Shown in pieces: positions 33,737-42,737 of a stretch of DNA of 64,000 nt (position 1 is its first letter; each line of letters begins with the position of its first letter). Both the position numbers and the translations under genes were made by a program. The notes under the pieces are model-generated. The model saw nothing but the letters and a program-made list of their open reading frames with translations. It had not been told where the DNA came from and ran no database searches. Source of the DNA: Sinosporangium siamense (GTDB lineage: Bacteria > Actinomycetota > Actinomycetes > Streptosporangiales > Streptosporangiaceae); contig NZ_BOOW01000054.1 of the NCBI RefSeq assembly GCF_016863435.1, positions 1-64,000 on the forward strand, given 5' to 3'.

Positions 33737-34539
33737 CCCAGACAGATATCGTGCGGGCCGCCGATGTGCCGCGTGGGCGTGACTTCGCCGTCCGCGACCG
33801 CGTTGTCGTCATCACGGGCGGCGGCCAGGGAATCGGCCGCGAATACGCGCGCCAGTTCGCCGCGGCGGGTGCGCTGCCGGTGATCGCCGAGATCAACGAG
33901 GATTCGGCCCGCAACGTGGTCAAGGAAATCGAGGAGGCCGGCGGCAAGGCTCTCGCCGTACGCACCGACGTCGCCGATCCGGCGTCCGTCGACGCGCTTG
34001 TCGGCGCCGTGCTGAACGAATTCGGCCGGGTGGACGCGCTCATCAACAATGCGGCGATCTTCTCCAGCCTGGCCATGCGGCCGTTCGAGCAGATCCCGCT
34101 CGACGAGTGGGACGCGGTGCTGCGGGTCAACGTCACCGGTTCGTTCCTGTGCGCCAGGGCGGTGGCCCCGCACATGCGCGCAGCCGGCTGGGGGCGCATC
34201 GTCAACATCATGTCGGGTGCGGTGCCCCTCGGCGTGCGGAACTACCTGCACTACGTGACGTCCAAAGCCGCGATGGTCGGCATGGCGAACTCGCTGGCCA
34301 GGGAACTCGGCGCGGACGGCATCACGGTCAACGCCGTGCAGCCGGGCGGAACCTTCACCGAGGTGCCGCGCCAGACGGTGACCGCGGAGGGCAAGGCCAA
34401 GCTCATCGGCAACCAGTGCATTCCCCGGGAAGAGGTGCCGATGGACCTCGTCGGCCTCGCCCTGTTCCTTTGCACCCCGGCAGCCGGGTTCATCACCGGT
34501 CAGACCATCGCCTGCGACGGCGGCCTCACCCACACCTGA
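33733..34539 (+). CDS. Short-chain dehydrogenase/reductase
   Basis: The 268-residue classical SDR has the cofactor motif TGGGQGIG (about 29-36), NNAAIF, the catalytic Ser in IMSGAV and the YVTSK pair (Tyr and Lys), with PGGTFTEVP after strand 6. It would oxidise or reduce a hydroxy/keto group of a pathway intermediate, plausibly a 3-hydroxyacyl-CoA or ring alcohol. The start overlaps the DUF35 stop (ATGA), so it belongs to the same coupled operon. Confidence 0.92.
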   Translation: MTQTDIVRAADVPRGRDFAVRDRVVVITGGGQGIGREYARQFAAAGALPVIAEINEDSARNVVKEIEEAGGKALAVRTDVADPASVDALVGAVLNEFGRVDALINNAAIFSSLAMRPFEQIPLDEWDAVLRVNVTGSFLCARAVAPHMRAAGWGRIVNIMSGAVPLGVRNYLHYVTSKAAMVGMANSLARELGADGITVNAVQPGGTFTEVPRQTVTAEGKAKLIGNQCIPREEVPMDLVGLALFLCTPAAGFITGQTIACDGGLTHT

Positions 34540-34563
34540 TCCACCCCCCGCAAGGAGAATCCA

Positions 34564-36039
34564 GTGAAGCCATCAAACGGATCACCTCAGTTCGACCTAT
34601 GGCTGGACGGCTCGGCCCGCCCCGCCGCCTCAGGCGCGAGCTTCGCGCGGCACAGCCCGTTCGACGGCGCTCCGGCCGGGGTCTTCGCGGACGGCGGCGA
34701 GCAGGACGCCGAGCGAGCCGTCGACATCGCGCGCCGTGAGTTCGACACCGGAACCTGGCCGACCAGTCCGGCGCGCCGGCGCTACGAGGTCCTCACCGAG
34801 ACGGCCAGGCTGCTGACGGTCAATGCCGACGCGCTCGCCGAGCGCATGGTGCTGGAGTCGGGCAAGCCGGTCACACTCGCCCTGGGCGAGGTGGCGGCCT
34901 CCGTTCGCTGCCTGCAGTACTACGCCGGACTCGCCCTGTCCGCGGAGGGATCGGCCGTCAGCGAGCGGAACCCGAGCGCACTCGGCCTCATCCTGCGGGA
35001 GCCGGTCGGGGTCGCCGCGCTCATCACCGCGTGGAACTTCCCGCTGCTCGGTGTGGTGTGCAAGCTCGCGCCCGCCCTCGCCGCGGGCTGCACCGTCGTC
35101 GCCAAGCCCTCCCATCTCTGCCCGGGACCGACGGTGCTGCTGGCCCGATATCTCAGTGAGGCCGGGCTGCCCGGCGGCGTCTTCAACGTGGTCACCTCCG
35201 AGTTGGAGCAGGGCGCGGTGGTGGGCCAGCACTTCGCCTCCTCGCCGAAGGTCGACAAGGTCGCCTTCACCGGGTCCACCGCCAGCGGCCAGGCCGTGAT
35301 GCGGGCCGCGGCGGCGAACACCAAGCGGGTGGCGCTCGAACTCGGCGGGAAGTCGGCCAACATCGTGTTCCCCGACGCGCCGCTTGAGGACGCCGCGCGC
35401 ACCGCGATCGGCGCCTTCACCTTCAACAGCGGCCAGCAGTGCTCGGCGGGCAGCAGGCTGCTTGTGCACTGCGACGTCCACGACGAATTCACAGCGATGC
35501 TGAAGGAATACGCGGCCGCGCAAGTGCTGGGCGATCCCCGTGAGACGACGACCACGATGGGCCCGCTCATCAGCAGCCGGCAGTACGAGCGGGTGCTCGG
35601 CTACATCGATCTCGGACGTGCCGAGGCGAAGCTGCTCACGGGTGGCGGCAGGCCGGCCGACCCGGCGCTGGAGCGCGGCTACTTCGTCGAGCCGACCGTT
35701 TTCGACGAGGTGAGCAACTCCTCCAGGCTGGCGCAGGAAGAGATCTTCGGTCCGGTGCTCTCGGTGATCTCGTTCGGGACCGAGGAGGAGGCCGTCGCGT
35801 TGGCGAACGACAGCGCCTACGGCCTGGCGGGCGGCGTGTGGACCGGATCGATGGACACCGCTTTGCGGGTGGTCAAGGGCGTGCGGACCGGCAAGATGTT
35901 CGTCAACTGCTACAACACCGCAGGCATCGACGACATGCCGCACGGCGGCTACAAGAACAGCGGCACCGGCCGCGAGTTCGGCGAAGTCGGTCTCGAAGAG
36001 TTCCAGGAACTCAAGACCGTGCAGATCCTGCTGCGGTAA
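34564..36039 (+). CDS. Aldehyde dehydrogenase
   Basis: The 491-residue protein is a full-length ALDH. The oxyanion Asn is in TAWNFPLLG, the Glu in ALELGGKSANIVF and the nucleophilic Cys in NSGQQCSAGSRLLV; FGEVGLEEFQELKTVQ is the usual C-terminal dimer arm. GTG at 34564 follows AAGGAG. It is in the CoA-transferase operon and likely oxidises an aldehyde precursor to the acid that is then CoA-activated. The specific aldehyde cannot be read from sequence. Confidence 0.92.
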   Translation: MKPSNGSPQFDLWLDGSARPAASGASFARHSPFDGAPAGVFADGGEQDAERAVDIARREFDTGTWPTSPARRRYEVLTETARLLTVNADALAERMVLESGKPVTLALGEVAASVRCLQYYAGLALSAEGSAVSERNPSALGLILREPVGVAALITAWNFPLLGVVCKLAPALAAGCTVVAKPSHLCPGPTVLLARYLSEAGLPGGVFNVVTSELEQGAVVGQHFASSPKVDKVAFTGSTASGQAVMRAAAANTKRVALELGGKSANIVFPDAPLEDAARTAIGAFTFNSGQQCSAGSRLLVHCDVHDEFTAMLKEYAAAQVLGDPRETTTTMGPLISSRQYERVLGYIDLGRAEAKLLTGGGRPADPALERGYFVEPTVFDEVSNSSRLAQEEIFGPVLSVISFGTEEEAVALANDSAYGLAGGVWTGSMDTALRVVKGVRTGKMFVNCYNTAGIDDMPHGGYKNSGTGREFGEVGLEEFQELKTVQILLR

Positions 36040-36053
36040 GGGCGGTAGCACGC

Positions 36054-37568
36054 ATGAACATCGCAGAGTGGCTCGCCGCGACCGCGCGCCGGCAGCCGCA
36101 CGCGCCGGCCCTGCTCACCGGCGACCGGACGGTTTCCGACTATGCCGGTTTCGCAGCCTCCGCGGCGTCGATCGCCGGTCACCTCGCTGAGCGGCACGGC
36201 GTCAGGCCGGGCGATCGAGTGGCAATCCACCTCGTCAACAGCGCCCGTTACCTTGAGTGTCTTTTCGGCATCTGGTGGTGCGGCGCGATCGCCGTGCCCG
36301 TCAACCGGAAGCTCGCTCCCGGGGAGGTCGTCACGATCGTCACGGACGCCGGGGCATCGGTCGTGTTCACCGACGACGACTCTCCTCCCGACGTTCCGGG
36401 CGTGGCGTTCCTGCCCGTCGCGGGTGACCGGCCTGGGCACTCCGGGCCGGGCCCGGCGGCGCCGGTCGAGCGGGAACCAGGCGATGTGGCCTGGCTGTTC
36501 TACACCTCGGGCACCACGGGGCGCCCCAAGGGCGTCATGCTCACCCACGCCAACCTGATCGCGATGTCGCTGTGTCATCTCGCCGACGTCGATGCCGTCG
36601 GACCGGACGAGGCGGTGCTCTATGCGGCCCCGATCTCACACGGCGCCGGTCTGTACGGCCTCGCCCACGTGCGCGCGGGTTCCCGGCACGTGTTTCCGGA
36701 GAGCGGCCGGTTCGATCCGGGCGAGGTGCTTGTCCTCGCCCGCACGGTGGGGCGGGTATCCATGTTCGCCGCCCCCACCATGGTCCGCCGTCTCGTATCC
36801 GCCGCCCGATCGAAGGGCGAGGACGGGGCGGGGCTGAAGACCGTGATCTACGGCGGCGGCCCGATGTACCTCGCCGACATCCAGGAAGCGATCTCGGTTC
36901 TCGGGCAGCGTTTCGTGCAGATCTACGGTCAGGGCGAGTCGCCCATGACCATCACCTCGTTGTCCCGGCAGGACCACGCCGACACCGGGCTTCCGCAGTA
37001 CGAGCACCGGCTGGCCGGTGTCGGCACCGCTCAGAGCGTGGTGCAAGTGCGGGTGTGCGCCCCGGGCGGCAGCCCGCTCCCGCCGGGACAGACCGGGGAG
37101 ATCGAGGTCAAGGGCTTGACGGTCATGGCGGGGTATTGGCGTAACCCGGAAGCGACGGCGGACGCCCTGCGTGACGGCTGGCTGCGCACCGGGGACCTCG
37201 GGCATCTGGACGAGGACGGTTATCTCACGCTGGCCGGCCGGTCCAAAGAAGTGATCATTTCCGGCGGCTCCAACATCTATCCGCGCGAGGTCGAGGACGT
37301 CCTCATCGCGCACCCCGCCGTCGCGGAGGCCGCGGTGATCGGAGTGCCGGACCGCGAATGGGGGGAACTGGTCGTCGCGTTCGTCGTTCCCGCGGAGGGC
37401 ACCGGCCTCGACCAGGTGGCCGTGGACCGGCACTGCCGCGAGCTGATCGCCCGGTTCAAGCGCCCCCGCCGCTACCACGTCGTATCCGAACTGCCGAAGA
37501 ACGCCTACGGCAAGGTCCTCAAGACCGAGCTGCGCGCGGCGACCACCGAGCCCCTGGAGGGGATATGA
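36054..37568 (+). CDS. Acyl-CoA synthetase (AMP-forming, ANL superfamily)
   Basis: The 504-residue protein has the ANL motifs in order: YTSGTTGRPKGVMLTH (AMP-binding P-loop), YGQGESPMT, GYWRNPEATADAL, LRTGDLGHLDEDGYL (Asp that binds ribose), and the C-terminal catalytic Lys in PKNAYGKVLK. It makes an acyl-CoA from a carboxylic acid, ATP and CoA. The neighbouring BadI-like hydrolase suggests a cyclic or aromatic carboxylate, though fatty acids are also possible. It lies 14 bp after the aldehyde dehydrogenase gene and overlaps the next start (ATGA). Confidence 0.9.
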   Translation: MNIAEWLAATARRQPHAPALLTGDRTVSDYAGFAASAASIAGHLAERHGVRPGDRVAIHLVNSARYLECLFGIWWCGAIAVPVNRKLAPGEVVTIVTDAGASVVFTDDDSPPDVPGVAFLPVAGDRPGHSGPGPAAPVEREPGDVAWLFYTSGTTGRPKGVMLTHANLIAMSLCHLADVDAVGPDEAVLYAAPISHGAGLYGLAHVRAGSRHVFPESGRFDPGEVLVLARTVGRVSMFAAPTMVRRLVSAARSKGEDGAGLKTVIYGGGPMYLADIQEAISVLGQRFVQIYGQGESPMTITSLSRQDHADTGLPQYEHRLAGVGTAQSVVQVRVCAPGGSPLPPGQTGEIEVKGLTVMAGYWRNPEATADALRDGWLRTGDLGHLDEDGYLTLAGRSKEVIISGGSNIYPREVEDVLIAHPAVAEAAVIGVPDREWGELVVAFVVPAEGTGLDQVAVDRHCRELIARFKRPRRYHVVSELPKNAYGKVLKTELRAATTEPLEGI

Positions 37569-38362
37569 CCGAGCACAGCTATCAGGACATCACCTACGAG
37601 GAGAAAGACCACGTCGCGACGATCACGTTCAATCGTCCGGACAGGCTCAACGCCTTCCGCGGACGCACCTACGCGGAGGTCGCCGATGCGGTGCTCCGCG
37701 CCGGGTGGAACCGGGACATCGGTGCCATCGTGCTCACCGGGGCCGGTGGCCGGGCGTTCGCGGTGGGCGGTGACTCGTCGGAGAAGAAGTCCGATCGGGT
37801 GGGCGACGGCCGCGGGATGCTGGGCATCCCCGTGGAGGAGATGCAGACCGCCATCCGCGACGTGCCCAAGCCGGTGATCGCGAAGGTGCGCGGTTATGCG
37901 ATCGGCAGCGGCAACGTCATCGTGACCCTGTGCGACCTGGCGATCGCGAGCGAGAACGCGGTGTTCGGGCAGGCCGGTCCCAAGGTGGGCTCGGTCGATC
38001 CCGGCTTCGGCACCGCGTTGCTCGCCAGGGTCGTCGGGGAGAAGAAGGCGCGTGAGTTCTGGTTCCTGTGCCGGAAATATCCGGCACAGGAGGCGCTGGC
38101 GATGGGCCTGATCAATCAGGTGGTCCCGGACGACCAACTGGACGAGGAGGTCGACCGGTGGTGCCGGGAGATCAACGACCTCAGTCCCACCGCCCTCGCG
38201 ATCGCCAAGCGGTCGTTCAACGCCGACAGCGAGAGCATCCGGGGCTCCGGGCTGCTCGCCTTCCAGGCGCTCGCCCTGTATTTCGGCACCGCGGAGTCCA
38301 AGGAAGGCGGCGACGCGTGGCGTGCCAAGCGTAAACCGGACTTCCGCGGGGTCATGCCGTGA
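37565..38362 (+). CDS. BadI-like 2-ketocyclohexanecarboxyl-CoA hydrolase (MenB/crotonase family)
   Basis: The 265-residue crotonase-fold protein is closest, by my reading, to BadI of Rhodopseudomonas, which opens the ring of 2-ketocyclohexanecarboxyl-CoA to pimelyl-CoA. Matching stretches include RPDRLNAFRG, MQTAIRDVPKPVIAKVRGYA, GPKVGSVDPGFGTALLARVV, VGEKKAREFWFLC and SPTALAIAKRSFN. MenB (dihydroxynaphthoyl-CoA synthase) is a close relative, but there are no menaquinone genes here. In the operon it could carry out hydrolytic ring cleavage of a cyclic beta-keto acyl-CoA. The start overlaps the ligase stop. Confidence 0.82.
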   Translation: MTEHSYQDITYEEKDHVATITFNRPDRLNAFRGRTYAEVADAVLRAGWNRDIGAIVLTGAGGRAFAVGGDSSEKKSDRVGDGRGMLGIPVEEMQTAIRDVPKPVIAKVRGYAIGSGNVIVTLCDLAIASENAVFGQAGPKVGSVDPGFGTALLARVVGEKKAREFWFLCRKYPAQEALAMGLINQVVPDDQLDEEVDRWCREINDLSPTALAIAKRSFNADSESIRGSGLLAFQALALYFGTAESKEGGDAWRAKRKPDFRGVMP

Positions 38363-39459
38363 TCGAGGTCTCGCTGTCCCGCCCCCCTGCCTCGCGGGCG
38401 ACGGCGGGCGTCGCGTTCCTCGACGACGATCACGTCCTGCGCGTCGTCCGGCTGTTGCTCACCGCGCGCACGGACGCCGACTGGGCGGATGTGACCGAGT
38501 TCTTCGCGCCGGACAGGGTGGATCCGGCGGCACTGCGAGGCATGCGCACCGGCCTGGAATCCGCCGACGGCGTAGCGGCGGTGCGCTCCCCGGCCCAGGC
38601 GACGGTGCTCGTGCTGCGCCGCGGCGAGGTGACCCGCCACCTGATCGAGTCGAGTCCGCGGCTGCGGCTCGTGCAGCGGCTCGGGCGGCGCCGCGACGGG
38701 ATCGATCTCGCCGCCGCGCGCGAACACGGCGTCGAGGTGTCCTGCCTTGCCCGGCCGAGTCTGGTGTGTACGGCGGAGCACGCGATTCTGCTGATGCTCG
38801 CCCTGGTCAAGCGCCTCCCGGTGGCCGACCGAGCGGTCCGCGCCGGTGTGGCCCGTCCGGGAACGCCGGGCGGAGTCGCCTTCAACTGGGCCGGCCTCAC
38901 CGGACTCGGCCGTCTCGCCGGACGGACGCTGGGCATCGTCGGACTGGGTGAAGTGGGCGGCCTCGTCGCCGAGCGGGCGCGGGCCTTCGGCATGCGGGTG
39001 CTCTATTCCAACCCCGTCCGTCTGCCGCCGAGCCGCGAGGCCGAGGCGGGCGTCGAGTATCGCGGGCTTGCCGGGCTGCTCGCCGAAGCGGACGTGGTGA
39101 GCCTGCACGCCCCGGGCACGACCGCCAGGCAACCGGTCCTCGGCCGGGCGGAGATCGCCGTGATGCGGCCGGGCGCACTGCTCGTCAACACCAGCCGCGG
39201 CCGGCTGATCGATGAGGACGCCCTCTACGAGGCCCTGGTGGAGGGACGGCTCGGCGGAGCGGGACTCGACGTGCACCACGTGGAACCGCGTCCCGCCCGG
39301 GACAGGTTCTGCGCCCTCGACAACGTCGTGCTGACCCCGCACATCGCCGGAGGTTCCCGGCTTGACGTGCTCGAAGAGGCCGCCCTGATGTTCGACAACA
39401 TCCGGCACGCCCTCGCCGGGGAGGCTCCGCCGTACGGACGCGTGGTGGGTGCGGGATGA
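38359..39459 (+). CDS. D-isomer-specific 2-hydroxyacid dehydrogenase family protein
   Basis: The 366-residue protein has the NAD-binding motif GIVGLGEVGGLVAERA and the catalytic set: Arg in NTSRGRLIDEDAL, Glu in HHVEPRPA and His in TPHIAGGS. The substrate-binding N-terminal half is unusually Arg/Ala-rich and diverges from phosphoglycerate dehydrogenases. GTG at 38359 overlaps the BadI-like stop (GTGA). It could interconvert a 2-hydroxy and a 2-keto acid arising downstream of ring cleavage; this is inference. Confidence 0.85.
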   Translation: MIEVSLSRPPASRATAGVAFLDDDHVLRVVRLLLTARTDADWADVTEFFAPDRVDPAALRGMRTGLESADGVAAVRSPAQATVLVLRRGEVTRHLIESSPRLRLVQRLGRRRDGIDLAAAREHGVEVSCLARPSLVCTAEHAILLMLALVKRLPVADRAVRAGVARPGTPGGVAFNWAGLTGLGRLAGRTLGIVGLGEVGGLVAERARAFGMRVLYSNPVRLPPSREAEAGVEYRGLAGLLAEADVVSLHAPGTTARQPVLGRAEIAVMRPGALLVNTSRGRLIDEDALYEALVEGRLGGAGLDVHHVEPRPARDRFCALDNVVLTPHIAGGSRLDVLEEAALMFDNIRHALAGEAPPYGRVVGAG

Positions 39460-40751
39460 CGACCCACCGGACCGCGCCGCGTGCCGTCGCGCTCGCGGAC
39501 CTCGACTTCACGCGGATCGTCCGGCCGGGCGACACCGTACTGTGGACCCAGGGGGTGGGCGAGCCGCTGCCCCTCATGGAACGGCTGCTCGCACAGCGGC
39601 ATGATATCGGCCGGTTCTCGGTCCTGTACGGCGGTGCGGGCTTCGCCGAGGTCGTGCGCCCTGAGCACGCCGATGTGATCTCCTTCCAGACACTCGGCGC
39701 GGTCGGCTCGAACCGGGCTCTCACCGCGGCAGGCGTCGCCGACATCCTGCCCTGCCATCTCTCCGACCTGCCACGGCTGATCGCCGGCGGAGTGCTCCGG
39801 GTCGACGTGGTGATCGCGCAGCTCAGCGAGAACGATCGGGGGGAGCTCAGCTACGGACCGGCGGGCGGCTATGTCGCCACCACGATCCCCACCGCGCGGA
39901 CGGTGGTCGCCGAGATCAACGACCAGGCGCCGTGGACTCACTCCCGCCACCCCGTGGACGCCCGCCGGATCGACATCGCCGTCCGTACGTCGCGCCCCCT
40001 GGTCGAGGTGAAGTCACGGCCTGCGTCGGCGATCGACGAGGCCATCGCCGCCAACGTTGTGGACCTGGTCCCGGACGGGGCGACCGTACAGCTCGGAATC
40101 GGCTCGGTGCCGAACGCGGTCACCGGTCTGCTCACGGGCAGGCGTGATCTCGGCCTGCACAGCGGCGTGATCGGGGACGCCGTGGTCGACCTCATCCGCT
40201 CCGGCGCGGTCACCAACGCCGCCAAGCCCGTGGACAGGGGTGTGAGCGTGACCGGTGGGCTGATAGGCACCGGCCGGCTGTTCGACTTCGCACACGGTAA
40301 CGACCAGGTGCGGGTGGAACCGGTCACCTACACTCACGACCTGGACATTCTCCGCAGGCTGCCTCGCTTGACCGCGATCAACTCGGCCTTGGAGGTGGAC
40401 CTGACCGGGCAGGTGGCCGCGGAGGTGGCGGGCTCCGCCTACGTAGGCACGATCGGCGGGCAGGTGGACTTCGCCCGGGGCGCATTCGCCTCGGCGGGCG
40501 GCAGGTCGATCATCGCCTTGCCGTCGCGCACCGCGTCGTCCGGCCGGCCGCGGATCGTGCCGCGCATCGCCTCCGGCGTGGTCACCACGGCACGTGCCGA
40601 CGCGGACGTGATCATCACTGAATACGGCAAGGCCGAGCTACGCGGCCGGCCGATCGCGGAGCGGGTGCGCCGCATGATCGCGATCGCGCACCCGGAGGAT
40701 CGGGAGTCCCTGGACCGGCAGGCACGTGATCACGTCGCCGGATATCGATAG
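39456..40751 (+). CDS. Acetyl-CoA hydrolase/4-hydroxybutyrate CoA-transferase family protein
   Basis: The 431-residue protein belongs to the class I CoA-transferase family that includes acetyl-CoA hydrolase, succinyl-CoA:acetate and 4-hydroxybutyrate CoA-transferases. Typical stretches are VQLGIGSVPNAV, LGLHSGVIGDAVVDL, GTIGGQVDFARGA and IITEYGKAELRGRPIAERV. A catalytic Glu is expected near SALEVDLTGQV. It would move CoA between acids of the pathway and complements the class III transferase at the head of the operon. The start overlaps the dehydrogenase stop (ATGA). Confidence 0.88.
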   Translation: MTTHRTAPRAVALADLDFTRIVRPGDTVLWTQGVGEPLPLMERLLAQRHDIGRFSVLYGGAGFAEVVRPEHADVISFQTLGAVGSNRALTAAGVADILPCHLSDLPRLIAGGVLRVDVVIAQLSENDRGELSYGPAGGYVATTIPTARTVVAEINDQAPWTHSRHPVDARRIDIAVRTSRPLVEVKSRPASAIDEAIAANVVDLVPDGATVQLGIGSVPNAVTGLLTGRRDLGLHSGVIGDAVVDLIRSGAVTNAAKPVDRGVSVTGGLIGTGRLFDFAHGNDQVRVEPVTYTHDLDILRRLPRLTAINSALEVDLTGQVAAEVAGSAYVGTIGGQVDFARGAFASAGGRSIIALPSRTASSGRPRIVPRIASGVVTTARADADVIITEYGKAELRGRPIAERVRRMIAIAHPEDRESLDRQARDHVAGYR

Positions 40752-40761
40752 GAGAGTTTTC

Positions 40762-41862
40762 ATGAGTAAACACGCACTGGGTGTCGCAGTGGTCGGCGCC
40801 GGCGCCGACCACTGGAGCGGCACCGCGCACATTCCCGCCATCGCGGCCTCAGCCGACCTGCGGCTGTGCCGCCTGGTGACCTCGAATCCGGATTCGGCTG
40901 CCGCCGCCGCGCAGCGATGGGGGATAGACGCCACGCACGAGCTGAACGCGGTCCTGGACGACGACACTGTGGACATCGTGTCCGTGACGGTCCGTGTGCC
41001 TCGGCACGCGGCGATCGTCGAGGCGGCGATCGCCGCGGGCAAACACGTCTACTGCGAATGGCCACTGGCCCGTGACGTGGCGGAGGCCAAGAGGCTCGCC
41101 GCGCTGTCGGAGGGCAGGCCCGACCGGGTTCATCTGACCGGCTTGCAGGGACGCTTCTCGCCGCAGGTGCGCACGGCGGCGGAACTGCTGGCGGCCGGCC
41201 GCATCGGCAGGCCGCTGACGGCCAACCTGCGGTTGTTCCTGCCCCACGGGCTGATGGCGCGGCCGGCGCATCGCGCGCATCTTCGCCACAGCGACGTCGC
41301 CGCGAACGTACTGAGCATCCAGGGAGGCCACACCCTCGACATGCTGGGCGTGATCCTGGGCCCGGCCCGGGTGGGTGCCGCCCGCCTGTGGGCCGCCGTG
41401 CCGGAGTTCCTGACGGACACAGGAGAGCGGCTGCCACGAGACGCGCCGGACAATCTTGTGGTCCTGCTCGACTACGACGGGGTCGTCGCCGTCACCCAGT
41501 TCTCCCAGACCGGCCCCAGCGAGTCGTTCGAACTGGAGATCCTCGGCACCGAGGGCCTGCTGCGCCTGGCGGGAAGCTGCCAGCCCCAGCTCGGCGGGCT
41601 GACGCTCAGCGTGACCCCGCCCGGGTCTGGCACGGCCGAGACGGTGGAGCCGCGTCCGGGGCTGCCCTACGCATCGCCGCTGCCCGCGGAGCATCCAGGA
41701 CACAACGTGGCCTCGGCTTATGCCGCGCTGGCCGCAGCCGTCCGCAAGGAGCGCGCAGACGTTGCCCTGCCGGATTTTCGGGCCGCTGTGAACCTCCACG
41801 AATTCCTGGCCGATATCAGCACACAGGCCGTTGACAGCGTTGTAAGCCCGTACTCATACTAG
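40762..41862 (+). CDS. Gfo/Idh/MocA-family oxidoreductase
   Basis: The 366-residue protein has an N-terminal Rossmann motif (VAVVGAGADHWSGTAH) and the family lysine region GKHVYCEWPLARDVAEA; here CEWP replaces the usual CEKP, so the conserved catalytic Lys is Trp. GGHTLDMLG supplies the His/Asp pair. The altered residue may indicate a different chemistry or redox-inactive role. ATG at 40762 follows AGGAGAG, ten bases after the CoA transferase. It is the last gene of the operon before an IclR-type operator and the ABC importer. Confidence 0.82.
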   Translation: MSKHALGVAVVGAGADHWSGTAHIPAIAASADLRLCRLVTSNPDSAAAAAQRWGIDATHELNAVLDDDTVDIVSVTVRVPRHAAIVEAAIAAGKHVYCEWPLARDVAEAKRLAALSEGRPDRVHLTGLQGRFSPQVRTAAELLAAGRIGRPLTANLRLFLPHGLMARPAHRAHLRHSDVAANVLSIQGGHTLDMLGVILGPARVGAARLWAAVPEFLTDTGERLPRDAPDNLVVLLDYDGVVAVTQFSQTGPSESFELEILGTEGLLRLAGSCQPQLGGLTLSVTPPGSGTAETVEPRPGLPYASPLPAEHPGHNVASAYAALAAAVRKERADVALPDFRAAVNLHEFLADISTQAVDSVVSPYSY

Positions 41863-41863
41863 A

Positions 41864-41889
41864 GCGCACACGTTACGCGCAATGCGCAC
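41864..41889 (+). promoter_or_regulatory. Putative IclR operator, site B (ABC importer)
   Basis: GCGCAC at 41864, seven bases, GCGCAATGCGCAC at 41877-41889, in the 80-bp space before the ABC ATPase gene. The spacing is identical to sites A and C; the inner core is the reverse complement form (AAT instead of ATT). Confidence 0.65.
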
Positions 41890-41942
41890 AGCGTGGGATA
41901 GAAACTCCCCTAGCGTGCCGAACATAGACGCAGGTGGTACGT

Positions 41943-42734
41943 ATGACCCCGATCCTGGAATTTCGGGACCTGTCCAAGGTTTTTTTCAAAGGCGAGCAGC
42001 GGGTTCATGCCCTGGCTCACGTTACGGCCGAGGTGGAGGAAGGTGAGCTGCTCGCGATCGTCGGTCCGAGCGGTTGCGGTAAGTCGACGCTGCTCAACCT
42101 CAGTGCCGGGCTCATGGAACCCGGCACCGGGGAGGTGCTCTACCGGGGTCAGCCACTCACCCGCGTCAACACGCAGGTCAGCTATGTCACACAGAAGGAC
42201 AACCTCCTGCCGTGGCGGATTGTCGAGGACAACGTCGCGCTTCCGCTGGAACTCGGCGCACACGCGAAGTTGTCGAAGGACGACCGTCGCGAGCGCATCG
42301 CCCGCTACATCGAACTGGTCGGGCTGACCGGATTCGAAAAGCACTACCCGAGCGAGCTGTCCGGCGGCATGCGCAAGCGGGCGCAACTCGCCCGGTCGCT
42401 CGTCTACGAACCTGACGTCCTGCTGATGGACGAACCGTTCGGCGCGCTCGACGCCCAGCTCAAGCTCGTCCTCCAGGCGGAGCTGCTGCGGATGTGGGAG
42501 GGAACCGGCAAGACGCTCGTGTTCGTCACCCACGATCTCGCCGAGGCCATCACGATCGCCGACCGCGTGATCGTGATGTCGTCCCGGCCGGGCCGCATCC
42601 GGGCCATCGAGCACATCGACCTTCCCCGGCCACGCGATGTCTTCGGCATCCGCTTCGTCCCCGGCTTCGGGGACTACTTCGAGCGACTGTGGTCCGCACT
42701 CAGGGAGGACATCCATCAGGGACAGGAGGTTTGA
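41943..42734 (+). CDS. ABC transporter ATPase, TauB/SsuB type
   Basis: The 263-residue ATPase has Walker A GPSGCGKST, Q-loop VTQKDNLLPW, signature LSGGMRKR and Walker B LLMDEPFGALD followed by THD (switch His). It falls in the nitrate/sulfonate/taurine family, whose members also import aromatic acids and thiamine precursors. ATG at 41943 is preceded by AGGTGG; an upstream GTG overlaps that site. It energises the permease encoded three bases downstream. Confidence 0.93.
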   Translation: MTPILEFRDLSKVFFKGEQRVHALAHVTAEVEEGELLAIVGPSGCGKSTLLNLSAGLMEPGTGEVLYRGQPLTRVNTQVSYVTQKDNLLPWRIVEDNVALPLELGAHAKLSKDDRRERIARYIELVGLTGFEKHYPSELSGGMRKRAQLARSLVYEPDVLLMDEPFGALDAQLKLVLQAELLRMWEGTGKTLVFVTHDLAEAITIADRVIVMSSRPGRIRAIEHIDLPRPRDVFGIRFVPGFGDYFERLWSALREDIHQGQEV

Positions 42735-42737
42735 GCG

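Noticed and set aside
37565-38362. Calling this gene menB
   Set aside because: The match to BadI-type segments and the lack of any menaquinone gene make ring hydrolase more likely, although the families are close.
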